9,955 nucleotides of DNA from an uncultured Thermoanaerobacterales bacterium (GCA_900557695.1 USTP01000030.1:1-9955), one strand, 5' to 3'; counted from the first letter of the stretch, positions 1 through 6,078 are shown. Translations and numbers: made by a program. The notes: generated by a model not told the origin, from the letters alone.

Positions 1-25
1 GCTCGGAGATGTGTATAAGAGACAG
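1..25. other. Nextera (Tn5) adapter remnant, left end
   Basis: Bases 7-25 are the 19-bp Tn5 mosaic end used in Nextera libraries, and bases 1-6 continue the Read 2 (i7-side) adapter. This is library sequence, not genome; genomic sequence begins at about 26. Known reagent sequence, read directly. Confidence 0.97.
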
Positions 26-594
26 ATATAAACGTAAATCAAGAAGTATTACTAAAAGATAATTTTAATTTCGAGGATAATTATTTTATTGCTTTCTATG
101 GCGAGGAGGAAAAGCTTTTTAGTAAAAATCTTTTAGATGCTTCTTACTGTGCCATTATGGAGAAATTTGAAAATTTATTTAATGAGATATGTTTAAGAAG
201 AAGAGAAGAGCAAGCAAAACAGCAAGATAGAAATTTTATTGTAGATAGTATAACTAGCAAGATGTTTGGTTTTTTACCACTAGGGTTTTATTCTTTATCA
301 AAAAATCAACTTTATTCACTTTTTTCAACCCAAAACAGAGCTGAAAATATTGAGAAAATTATTCCTTGTTCTAGATTTATTAAGTCGGGAGAAGGTAATG
401 ATGAAATTTATGCGGGCGTGGTTTATAAAAACAATGTGCCATATGCTGTGGCGATTGGGTTTAAAAGTGGAAGTAAGATAAATAAACCTGTTCATGAAAG
501 TTCATATCAGTATTTTTACCAAAAAGAGAATGAAAAGGAAGGCTATTTCTTGTCGTTTAGGCGCGCTAGTGATGGGGATGTTGTTTGGATTTAA
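26..594 (+). CDS. Hypothetical protein, 5'-truncated (C-terminal 188 residues)
   Basis: The frame is open from the first full genomic codon at 28 to the TAA at 592-594, so the gene enters from beyond the left edge; the internal ATG at 157 is very unlikely to be its start. I do not recognise the family. The visible part has a charged helical stretch at about residues 40-72 (including RRREEQAKQQDR), then a compact mixed domain ending in GYFLSFRRASDGDVVWI. That last 80-residue region (from about IPCSRFIK) recalls a small C-terminal module seen in uncharacterised Clostridia proteins, where an aromatic-rich 'GYW..YQDA.TG' type ending recurs; this is from memory and weak. No signal peptide or membrane segment is visible in this part. 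No clear terminator follows before the next promoter at 615. Function unknown. Confidence 0.8.
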
Positions 595-614
595 AAAGCA
601 ATGCTAAATTATTG

Positions 615-644
615 TTGACAAAATTGGTGTAATAATTGTATATT
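615..644 (+). promoter_or_regulatory. Sigma-A type promoter of the lipoprotein gene
   Basis: A perfect TTGACA -35 box (615-620) is followed after 18 bp by TATATT (639-644, five of six matches to TATAAT). The predicted transcription start is near 651, giving a leader of about 40 nt before the ATG at 693. It starts a new transcription unit after the gene ending at 594. Confidence 0.8.
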
Positions 645-680
645 TAATAGGCAATTTAGTTTAACTAAGGGATAGGACAA

Positions 681-686
681 AAAGGA
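681..686 (+). promoter_or_regulatory. Ribosome binding site of the lipoprotein gene
   Basis: AAAGGA lies 6 nt upstream of the ATG at 693 and fixes that codon as the start, in agreement with the signal peptide that begins there. Confidence 0.8.
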
Positions 687-692
687 AAAATT

Positions 693-2132
693 ATGAAAAG
701 ATTCTTAAAATGTTTTTTGGTGCTAGTTGTGTGCGTTTGTGCATGCTTAGGCTTTGTTGGTTGTGATGACCTTAAATGGTCGAAGGTTACTAACGATACT
801 ACTGGGGTGGTATCTAATGGTGGTGTTGCCGTTTATCATGATGGGTGGCTATATTTTATCAATGGAACCAAAACTAATAATGAGGCTAATAACACAGGAA
901 CCACTATTCAGGCTGCTATTTATAGAGTAAAAACGGATGACGAGGGAAACATCCTTTATAAAGAAACAGAAGTTGGCGAGAAAACAAGCTCTGAAAGTGA
1001 TGATGAAGAAGAAACGAAAGAGTTTCTTCAAATTGAAAGAGTTGTTGGCTCGCTAGTTGGATTTGATGAGGGGTCTATTTATATTTTTGGCGACTATCTT
1101 TATTATGCTACGCCTTGCAAAGATAAAAATAAAGATGGCACTATGTTAACAGGTAAAACTGAGTTTAGGAGATATGACCTTGCGAACAAAAATGACCAGC
1201 TTATTTACACCACTCAGGCAAGTGACGATACTATCACTTATTCATACTATAAGCAAGGTGAAACTTTAAACCTAGTTGTTTACGAGCAAACAAGCGCTAT
1301 TTTAACCTCATTGAAGCTTGACAGTGAGGTTACTCAGAACTTCAAAAAAACTGATGTTAGGTCGGCCGTGATGTCTGAGAATTTTGGGGAAAGTGTTTCT
1401 GGAACTATCACAGACAACTATATTTATTACACTCTTAACTATGATGAAAACAGCACGATTTTAAGAGGGGTGCGCGTTTATAGAGTTCTGCCAGACGGAA
1501 CTGGCGAAAAGAAAATTAGTGAAGGCAGTTCTGTAACGCTTATAGCTATAAGGGCAGGGCATTTGATTTACTCTAAAGATTCTAGAGTTTACAGTGAGAT
1601 TATAACCGAAAGCACAGAGCAAATTCTATTCACAGCTCAAAATGTTGTTTGCTACACAAGCTATGAAAATATCATTTTCTTAGAAGATGGTGGCAAGGTT
1701 TCCGCACTTGTTTATGACAATACTAAAGACGGTACAACGCTAAGGCTAATTAGTTGGAACAATGGTATTTTACCCGACGAAAACATTTATGATTTCGACC
1801 CAGACACCGAGATATCTTTTATAGGGGTGGATGGAGATTATGTTGTATATTTAAATTCAAACTTGGTTTATAAGATAAAGTATCAAAATGTTGCCGAGGG
1901 AGAGGAAAATTATCCAATTAAACTTTCAACAACAACTATAAACGAAGCTTCTGAACTTATGGCACCAGAGATTGTTAATGGTTATATTTATGGGTTTAAT
2001 ACAGATTCTAGCGCTAAAGTAACTTATCTTTACAGAATAAATATTCAAACTCCAAAAGAAATTGGAGAAACTGAAGAAGATGGTACAGATAAAGAAGTAG
2101 GGGCTGCTGAATTTATAGGTGTTAAAGAGTAG
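693..2132 (+). CDS. Predicted secreted lipoprotein with a seven-repeat beta-propeller-like fold
   Basis: The 479-residue protein starts with a lipoprotein signal peptide: basic MKRFLK, a hydrophobic core (8-22) and a lipobox-like FVGC with the lipidated cysteine at residue 24. The -3 position is Phe rather than the commoner Leu, so lipidation is likely but not textbook. The mature part carries seven strand motifs of the form Asp/Asn-Tyr/Trp-Leu/Ile-Tyr at about residues 49-58, 132-141, 240-249, 288-296, 324-332, 380-389 and 428-437. Such spaced motifs are typical of DUF5050-like or other beta-propeller proteins of Clostridia. A low-complexity acidic loop (about 97-110, rich in Glu, Asp, Ser) interrupts the first and second motifs. 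It would sit on the outer face of the cell membrane. The ligand or partner is unknown; no catalytic motif is visible. It is monocistronic, with a promoter at 615-644 and a terminator at 2148-2173. Confidence 0.8.
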   Translation: MKRFLKCFLVLVVCVCACLGFVGCDDLKWSKVTNDTTGVVSNGGVAVYHDGWLYFINGTKTNNEANNTGTTIQAAIYRVKTDDEGNILYKETEVGEKTSSESDDEEETKEFLQIERVVGSLVGFDEGSIYIFGDYLYYATPCKDKNKDGTMLTGKTEFRRYDLANKNDQLIYTTQASDDTITYSYYKQGETLNLVVYEQTSAILTSLKLDSEVTQNFKKTDVRSAVMSENFGESVSGTITDNYIYYTLNYDENSTILRGVRVYRVLPDGTGEKKISEGSSVTLIAIRAGHLIYSKDSRVYSEIITESTEQILFTAQNVVCYTSYENIIFLEDGGKVSALVYDNTKDGTTLRLISWNNGILPDENIYDFDPDTEISFIGVDGDYVVYLNSNLVYKIKYQNVAEGEENYPIKLSTTTINEASELMAPEIVNGYIYGFNTDSSAKVTYLYRINIQTPKEIGETEEDGTDKEVGAAEFIGVKE

Positions 2133-2147
2133 TAGTTCTAATTAAAG

Positions 2148-2173
2148 AAAGACGCATCAAATGCGTCTTTTTT
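2148..2173 (+). terminator. Rho-independent terminator after the lipoprotein gene
   Basis: A perfect 10-bp stem (AAAGACGCAT / ATGCGTCTTT) with a 3-nt CAA loop runs into six T residues (2168-2173). On the minus strand the same stem is followed by TTTCTTTAATT, a weaker U-tract, so it may also serve the convergent gene whose stop codon is at 2198. Confidence 0.92.
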
Positions 2174-2197
2174 ATTGGTAAAACCATAATTTTAAGC

Positions 2198-2728
2198 TTA
2201 TTGGTCTATTAAAATATCGTAGATAGAGGCATATACCTGGCTGGCTCGCTCCTCCCATTTATTATAGATAACTTTTGCTATCCCACGATTCGCAACATTT
2301 AGCTTTAGTTCAAGTTTTGTTCCAAGAGGCTCTACAATTCGCATCAGTACTGTATAGGAACCATCAGCGTTTTTATAATAGTCACTAAAATATTCTTGTT
2401 TGCGTCTAAAGGTTTGGCGATTATCTTTTATGAAAACATTTATTTCATCACGTATACTTGCAGGAATTTTCATGAAAAAATAAGACAAGCAAGACCTGCC
2501 ATCGGTGGTTATAGTATAGTACTGCTCGCCAGAGTTATTAGTAGAAACAACAATAAAACCATTTTCCACAAGGTCTAAAAGCACCTCTTTACAGGTTAAA
2601 TAACTGATCCATGCATTTCTATTACAACACATGTCTGTTATTGTAGCTTCTGTTAGGGGCATTTCCATTTTGTCAAATACATAGAGCAAAACAAGTTTGC
2701 TTACTGTTGTGTTGCTAGATATATCCAC
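2198..2728 (-). CDS. DUF4364 family winged-helix protein
   Basis: This 176-residue protein matches the DUF4364 family (PF14277), a Clostridia-restricted family with a PadR-like winged-helix N-terminus and unknown targets. Seen in the sequence: KLVLLYVFDKMEMPLTEATIT near the N-terminus (helix plus the family's 'MPLT' turn), a recognition-helix region around ISYLTCKEVLLDLVENGFI, the wing GEQYYTITTDGRSCLSYFF, then IPASIRDEI and a beta-rich C-terminal half ending in a helix. The start is chosen as GTG at 2728: it has a good GGGAAAGG site 7 nt upstream (2736-2743) and gives the usual family N-terminus about ten residues before the LLY motif. The ATG at 2758 has no ribosome site and overlaps a -10 box (2757-2762), and the ATG at 2848 adds 40 unrelated residues. 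It is convergent with the lipoprotein gene and divergent from the operon at 2912. DNA binding is inferred from the fold. Confidence 0.85.
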   Translation of the reverse strand: MDISSNTTVSKLVLLYVFDKMEMPLTEATITDMCCNRNAWISYLTCKEVLLDLVENGFIVVSTNNSGEQYYTITTDGRSCLSYFFMKIPASIRDEINVFIKDNRQTFRRKQEYFSDYYKNADGSYTVLMRIVEPLGTKLELKLNVANRGIAKVIYNKWEERASQVYASIYDILIDQ

Positions 2729-2735
2729 TTTTTCG

Positions 2736-2743
2736 CCTTTCCC
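2736..2743 (-). promoter_or_regulatory. Ribosome binding site supporting a GTG start
   Basis: On the minus strand this reads GGGAAAGG, 7 nt before the GTG at 2728-2726. It is the only good Shine-Dalgarno sequence among the candidate starts of the DUF4364 gene and therefore decides the start. Confidence 0.65.
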
Positions 2744-2756
2744 TATATTTTTTCTC

Positions 2757-2785
2757 ATTATATCACGCACTTGGAAAAAAATAAA
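2757..2785 (-). promoter_or_regulatory. Extended -10 promoter of the DUF4364 gene
   Basis: Minus-strand TGATATAAT (2765-2757) is a perfect extended -10 element. The -35 region (2785-2780, TTTATT) is poor, as is usual for extended -10 promoters. The predicted start of transcription is near 2750, inside the frame read from ATG 2758, which argues that translation begins at the downstream GTG (2728). Confidence 0.6.
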
Positions 2786-2848
2786 TACTTTAATTACAAA
2801 ATTTGTATATTTATACATAATTGTGCAGATAAATATTCGCAAAATCAT

Positions 2849-2878
2849 TTGTACTAATTAAGAGGGTTGTGTTAAAAT
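2849..2878 (+). promoter_or_regulatory. Probable extended -10 promoter of the 2912 operon
   Basis: TGTTAAAAT at 2870-2878 is an extended -10 (TG, one base, then five of six matches to TATAAT). A weak -35 (TTGTAC, 2849-2854) lies 18 bp upstream of the hexamer. The expected leader is about 27 nt. It is arranged back to back with the minus-strand promoter at 2757-2785. Confidence 0.5.
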
Positions 2879-2911
2879 ATTATCATAAAATCTACACCTT
2901 GGGAATGAATA

Positions 2912-3646
2912 ATGACAGAAGAGAAAGTTTTAGAAGAAATAAAACCTTTTTTAGATGCTTGCGATAAGATGACAGCGTCTAAATTCATAATGATAGATAA
3001 AAGAATTAGTGATGTATTAAAGTCGATAGCAAAAACGGCTTTGGTTTTTGAAGTTGTTAAAGAATGCATGGTTAATTTTAATTTCGCAAGAGAGTGGAAA
3101 ATTGCAACTTCTAAGGCGGGATGTTTACTTCCTCCAGAAGAAACGCACAAGTTTATTGCGTTTGTGTTTTCTTTGCTTAATTGCATTGATGACAAGAAAA
3201 TAAGCGCTTCAGATTTGCTTAGTAAATACTATTCAAAAATAGAGAGTGGGGCAGGGCCTTATAGCGAGTTTTGTGATAGTTTAATTGTTCGTTTTAAGGA
3301 TGCTGTTAGGAATAAAATTTTAAATAAAAGTGATATTGTTTTACCAAAAGAAAAGCAGAAAATCGTTGTTGATATAGATAGAGAAGTAGTTTCTAGGCTT
3401 ATCTTTTTGGCTAAAGACCTTAAAGACTATGTTCAAGGCTTGAAAAAGATTAAAAAGGGTTCGGTTACTAAAGGCGAGCTTATAGAAATTATTAACGGAC
3501 TAATTTGTTCGCTTAAAAATGGCGACACTAAGTATGTTAAGGCGTTTGCAACAGCAATAAAAGCTGGACACGGTAAGGAAAAGGAAATTGAGAGAAGGCT
3601 CGTTGAAATTTTAGACCTAGTGAATAAGACTTTTATTGATGCTTAA
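2912..3646 (+). CDS. Hypothetical protein, 244 aa, mostly helical, cytoplasmic
   Basis: I do not recognise a named family. The protein has no signal peptide or membrane segment and is rich in Lys, Glu, Ile and Leu in helix-like periodicity. Segments that look conserved in character are the N-terminal acidic helix (MTEEKVLEEIKPFLDACDKM), LPPEETHKFIAFVFSLLNCIDD (about 73-94), which looks like a buried helix followed by an acidic turn, and YSEFCDSLIVRFKDAVRNKI (about 116-135). A basic linker with two 'LKKIKKG'-type stretches precedes a C-terminal helical pair ending in EIERRLVEILDLVNKTFIDA. The ribosome site is weak (GGGA at 2901-2904, 7 nt before ATG). It is the first gene of a two-gene unit with 3669-3932, the gap being 22 bp. 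Function cannot be assigned. Confidence 0.8.
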   Translation: MTEEKVLEEIKPFLDACDKMTASKFIMIDKRISDVLKSIAKTALVFEVVKECMVNFNFAREWKIATSKAGCLLPPEETHKFIAFVFSLLNCIDDKKISASDLLSKYYSKIESGAGPYSEFCDSLIVRFKDAVRNKILNKSDIVLPKEKQKIVVDIDREVVSRLIFLAKDLKDYVQGLKKIKKGSVTKGELIEIINGLICSLKNGDTKYVKAFATAIKAGHGKEKEIERRLVEILDLVNKTFIDA

Positions 3647-3654
3647 AATAAAGT

Positions 3655-3662
3655 AAAAGGGG
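3655..3662 (+). promoter_or_regulatory. Strong ribosome binding site of the 87-aa gene
   Basis: AAAAGGGG lies 6 nt upstream of ATG 3669. It is stronger than that of the first gene of this operon, so the small protein may be made in larger amounts than its neighbour. Confidence 0.7.
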
Positions 3663-3668
3663 CAAATT

Positions 3669-3932
3669 ATGATAGGTGATGTTGAACGCATTAAAGAAAT
3701 AGAGCGCCAAATGCAGGATATTGAAGAAGCTTATGGCAAGGAATGTGCCGACCTTTATAAGCAAAAAGGTTTTGATATTTATGCCCCAAAGTGGGTAAAT
3801 AAAATTGAAAAACTTGCAAAGAAGTATGCAGAGCTATTGTCGCCATTAAAAATCGAGCACGATGAGATTAGAGAAAGGCTAAATATAGAGGAAGAAGAGA
3901 GAAGAAAGAAACAATATAAAGATGCCGAGTAG
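3669..3932 (+). CDS. Small hypothetical coiled-coil protein, 87 aa
   Basis: The product is highly charged and helix-forming: heptad-like Ile/Leu spacing in VERIKEIERQMQDIEEAY and again from about residue 45 (KIEKLAKKYAELLSPLK) to a terminal Glu/Arg/Lys tract (EEEERRKKQ). A short non-helical stretch, KGFDIYAPKWVNK, with aromatic residues separates the two helices, suggesting a helical hairpin. No membrane or secretion signal is visible. It follows the 2912 gene by 22 bp with a strong ribosome site, so the two are an operon and their products may interact, which is an inference from context only. No hairpin terminator is seen between its stop and the tRNA promoter at 3960. Family not recognised. 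Confidence 0.75.
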   Translation: MIGDVERIKEIERQMQDIEEAYGKECADLYKQKGFDIYAPKWVNKIEKLAKKYAELLSPLKIEHDEIRERLNIEEEERRKKQYKDAE

Positions 3933-3959
3933 AAAATTTAAAAAAGAGTCAAAAAAGTA

Positions 3960-3988
3960 TTGCAAGAGTTCAAAATTCATGATATAAT
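3960..3988 (+). promoter_or_regulatory. Strong promoter of the tRNA-Glu gene
   Basis: TTGCAA (3960-3965), a 17-bp spacer and a perfect TATAAT (3983-3988), preceded by TGA to give an extended -10. The predicted start is near 3995, so the primary transcript has a leader of about 38 nt before the tRNA. Confidence 0.85.
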
Positions 3989-4004
3989 CCCTGCGTGTGA
4001 GAAA

Positions 4005-4022
4005 CTAGACCAAGCGGTTTAG
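4005..4022 (+). other. Leader hairpin of the tRNA-Glu precursor
   Basis: CTAGACC (4005-4011) pairs with GGTTTAG (4016-4022) around an AAGC loop: seven pairs, one of them G-U. It lies 10 nt before the mature tRNA 5' end. The loop side, AGCGGTTTAG, resembles the tRNA's own D-loop AGCGGTTAG (4046-4054). It may be a processing element or a chance duplication. Confidence 0.5.
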
Positions 4023-4032
4023 TGAAGTATGT

Positions 4033-4107
4033 GCCATCATAGTCTAGCGGTTAGGACACCAGCCTCTCACGCTGGGGACCGGAGTTCGATTCTCCGTGGT
4101 GGTACCA
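4033..4107 (+). tRNA. tRNA-Glu (anticodon CTC), CCA encoded
   Basis: A full cloverleaf can be folded. The acceptor is GCCATCA (4033-4039) with TGGTGGT (4097-4103), with G1-U72 and one internal G-U pair. The D-stem is GTCT/GGAC with D-loop AGCGGTTA. The anticodon stem is CCAGC/GCTGG with loop CTCTCAC, so the anticodon is CTC and it reads GAG. The variable loop has four bases (GGAC). The T-stem is CGGAG/CTCCG with the canonical TTCGATT loop. The discriminator is A, and CCA is encoded (4105-4107). It has its own promoter (3960-3988) and terminator (4112-4142), so it is a stand-alone unit. Confidence 0.96.
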
Positions 4108-4111
4108 TAAT

Positions 4112-4142
4112 AAAATAGGGTTCGATAGAACCCTATTTTTTT
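4112..4142 (+). terminator. Rho-independent terminator of tRNA-Glu
   Basis: A 12-bp perfect stem (4112-4123 with 4128-4139), core GGGTTC/GAACCC and tetraloop GATA, runs into a seven-T tract (4136-4142), only 4 nt after the encoded CCA. Confidence 0.93.
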
Positions 4143-4248
4143 AGTGTGGCAAATTTCTACTTCACGAGCCAAGAGGTAAAATTTTGGGGAGGATTTATAA
4201 ATAAAACTAAATAAAATTTGCGGGAAGAATAAAGCGAAGGGCGAGTAT
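4119..4248 (+). repeat. Degenerate tandem repeat, copy 1 (tRNA terminator plus downstream segment)
   Basis: Copy 1 begins in the tRNA terminator (GGTTCGATAGAACC) and continues with TATTTTTTTAGTGT, CTTCACGAGCCAAGAG (4160-4175), TAAAACTAAA (4202-4211), AAATTTGCGG and AGTAT (4244-4248). The same ordered blocks recur 155-159 bp downstream in copy 2. The segment has no open frame of note and no protein gene. Confidence 0.75.
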
Positions 4249-4264
4249 TCTGCGTGAAAAGAAA

Positions 4265-4297
4265 AATAAGAGTGGTTCGAGAGAACCTTATTTTTTT
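4265..4297 (+). terminator. Second, imperfect terminator-like hairpin (inside repeat copy 2)
   Basis: GGTTC (4274-4278) and GAACC (4283-4287) close on a GAGA tetraloop. An outer A/T stem is separated by a bulge (GAGT), and seven T residues follow (4291-4297). It is a decayed version of the tRNA terminator and probably a weak back-up. Confidence 0.55.
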
Positions 4298-4393
4298 AGT
4301 GTAAAGTAAATATTAAAACTTCACGAGTCAAGAGATAATATATTGGGCGAGGCAATAAGTAAAACTAAAGAAATTTGAGGAAAAGAAAAGTAT
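4274..4393 (+). repeat. Degenerate tandem repeat, copy 2
   Basis: Matches copy 1 block by block: GGTTCGAGAGAACC, TATTTTTTTAGTGT, CTTCACGAGTCAAGAG (4319-4334), TAAAACTAAA (4360-4369), AAATTTGAGG and AGTAT (4389-4393). Small insertions and deletions lie between the blocks. Together with copy 1 it fills the gene-free stretch 4108-4450. I see no gene in that stretch. Confidence 0.75.
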
Positions 4394-4406
4394 CCGCCAC
4401 AGTCTA
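4388..4406 (+). other. Possible relic of a tRNA-Glu 5' end
   Basis: The blocks AAGTAT, GCCA and AGTCTA occur in the same order here as at the true tRNA start (4025-4045: AAGTAT, GCCATCAT, AGTCTA), with a four-base gap in the relic. It lies exactly where a third unit would begin after repeat copy 2. The match is short and could be chance. Confidence 0.3.
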
Positions 4407-4450
4407 ATAAGCAGGGTTTAAAAATTGTTTTTACTTTTCTTTTAATCTCC

Positions 4451-4480
4451 TTGTCGTTTTTTGCTGTAAATTGTTATAAT
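4451..4480 (+). promoter_or_regulatory. Extended -10 promoter of comEC
   Basis: TTGTCG (4451-4456), an 18-bp spacer and a perfect TATAAT (4475-4480) preceded by TGT (4472-4474), an ideal extended -10. Transcription should start near 4487, only about 3 nt before the ATG at 4490, so the mRNA would be essentially leaderless. Confidence 0.7.
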
Positions 4481-4489
4481 ATGTTAAGT

Positions 4490-6067
4490 ATGTATGAGAA
4501 GCGAGGCTTAAAGAAAATTTTTAATTATAGACCCATGGTTTCTATGTGTCTTTTCTTTATGGCTGGCATTATCTTCGTTGTTGGTATTTACTCTAAAACA
4601 ACATATAGAATTATTTTGTCTTGCATTGTGGCAATCGCGTTTGTTACAACCGTAATTATAAAATTGATTTTGGCAAAAGAACATAAAGTGTTTAAAGTGT
4701 TGTCTATAATTTTAGCGTTTGCCATAGCCTCTGGCGTTTCTGTTTTAGCAATTGAAATAGAAAATGGTAAAAATAACTATAGTGGTGAGTATTTTATTGA
4801 GGGTAGAATTTGCGAAAGAACTTACGAGAGTTCTGGTGGCTACACAGTTGTTACAATTGATAGCGTTAATATAACGAGCCTTGAAACTCTTTCAAAAACT
4901 TCTATAGATGGCAAACTTAGGTTTTATCTAGAAGAGGCGGATGGAAGAGCATATCAATTTGTTCTTGGCGAAAAAGTTAACGCAAGCATGCAAATAACAA
5001 AGGCAAGCATGTTTATTGATGGCGAGCCAAATTTCTATATGTATAATAAAGATGTTAAACTACTGGGGTTTGGCAGTGAGGAAAGTATTGTTAGCACAAA
5101 TGAAATAGATGCAACAATTTTTGATAAATTTAAAACAAAAGTAAAAACTATTTTAGACACGCACATGTCTAGCGAGTATAGCGAACTTGGCTACACGATG
5201 TTGTTTGGTGACAAGGCGGGGCTTCCTGATGAAATAACGGATAGTTATTCTGCAAGTGGAATAAGTCACTTGCTGGCTGTTAGTGGACTTCATGTTGGAT
5301 TTGTTGTTACACTTTTATGCGCGTTTTTGAATTTTTTGAAAGCAAGCAATAAATTAAAGTTCGTTATTATAACGGCGGTAGTGTTTGTTTATGCACTACT
5401 TTGCGAATTTACGGTTTCTGTTACAAGAGCTCTTATTATGACTATTGTGATGTTATATTCAAAACTTAGATTTAAAGAATATGACGGGTTAAACTCACTT
5501 GCATTTGCAGGACTGCTGATTTTACTTTTTAAACCTTTTGAGCTATATAATGTTGGCTTTCAAATGAGTTTTGGCTCGGTTTGTTCAATAATACTTCTAT
5601 CACCAATTTTAACAGAAACTTTTTCAAAATTTCTTCACAAGAAATTCGCTGGTTCTTTGTCTGTGTCGCTATCGGCGCAGGTTGGTATTACTTCGCCGCT
5701 AATGCTGTCGTTCTCTAAAATGTCGATATACTCGGTAGTTACCAATATTATTGTTATACCTATAGCAAGCTTGGCTTTTATGTTTTTGTTTGCCTCTGTA
5801 ATAATATCTTTGTTTGTGCCAGCACTTGGCGTGTTTACCTATATGTTTGAATTTTTAATGAGAATTGTAACAGGCATAAGCAGTTTAACTGGCTCGATAA
5901 ATTTTGCAAGCGTGAACCCTGTTATACTTTATTTGTTTAGTTTCTCTGTTATAGCTTTAGGTTTAATTTTGAGTGATTATATATTTATGAAGAAAAGAGC
6001 AAGGATTATTTCTGGTTTGGCAACGGCTACAACTTGTTTGATTTTGTTTGTGTGTCTTTTTATTTAA
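4490..6067 (+). CDS. comEC: ComEC/Rec2-type DNA uptake channel protein lacking the C-terminal hydrolase domain
   Basis: ComEC forms the membrane channel that brings single-stranded transforming DNA into the cytoplasm. With the start at ATG 4490 the protein has 525 residues: three N-terminal membrane helices (about 16-88), an outside OB-like/DUF4131 region (about 95-200) and a polytopic competence domain. The family hallmark SGISHLLAVSGLHV is at 256-269, and many further helices run to the C-terminus, which ends in a hydrophobic segment (LILFVCLFI). Typical Clostridia and Bacillus ComEC proteins have 700-800 residues with a C-terminal metallo-beta-lactamase domain; here the frame stops directly after the membrane domain and holA follows. 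The start is uncertain: the frame can be extended to ATG 4481 or TTG 4451, but the latter is the promoter's -35 box. No Shine-Dalgarno site is seen. comEC next to holA is a common order in Bacillota. Confidence 0.88.
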   Translation: MYEKRGLKKIFNYRPMVSMCLFFMAGIIFVVGIYSKTTYRIILSCIVAIAFVTTVIIKLILAKEHKVFKVLSIILAFAIASGVSVLAIEIENGKNNYSGEYFIEGRICERTYESSGGYTVVTIDSVNITSLETLSKTSIDGKLRFYLEEADGRAYQFVLGEKVNASMQITKASMFIDGEPNFYMYNKDVKLLGFGSEESIVSTNEIDATIFDKFKTKVKTILDTHMSSEYSELGYTMLFGDKAGLPDEITDSYSASGISHLLAVSGLHVGFVVTLLCAFLNFLKASNKLKFVIITAVVFVYALLCEFTVSVTRALIMTIVMLYSKLRFKEYDGLNSLAFAGLLILLFKPFELYNVGFQMSFGSVCSIILLSPILTETFSKFLHKKFAGSLSVSLSAQVGITSPLMLSFSKMSIYSVVTNIIVIPIASLAFMFLFASVIISLFVPALGVFTYMFEFLMRIVTGISSLTGSINFASVNPVILYLFSFSVIALGLILSDYIFMKKRARIISGLATATTCLILFVCLFI

Positions 6068-6078
6068 TTTTATAACAC

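Noticed and set aside
157..594. ATG 157 as the start of the first gene
   Set aside because: The frame is open upstream to the edge of genomic sequence and no ribosome site precedes 157, so the gene is 5'-truncated.
849..1031. 60-codon minus-strand open frame inside the lipoprotein gene
   Set aside because: It lies fully antisense to a well-supported gene, has no ribosome site or family resemblance, and is typical of chance frames in AT-rich DNA.
2396..2578. 60-codon plus-strand open frame within the DUF4364 gene
   Set aside because: It is antisense to a recognised family domain and has no promoter or ribosome site.
2872..3195. 107-codon minus-strand open frame over the start of the 2912 gene
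   Set aside because: It overlaps the plus-strand gene, whose promoter and downstream operon partner are coherent; the minus frame shows no domain and no ribosome site.
4108..4450. Tandem repeats as a possible CRISPR array
   Set aside because: There are only two copies of about 120-130 bp, with degenerate sequence and no short-repeat/spacer pattern or cas genes.
4451..4489. TTG start at 4451 for comEC, giving 13 extra residues
   Set aside because: The TTG is the -35 box of an extended -10 promoter whose -10 lies at 4475-4480, so this stretch is not expected to be in the mRNA.
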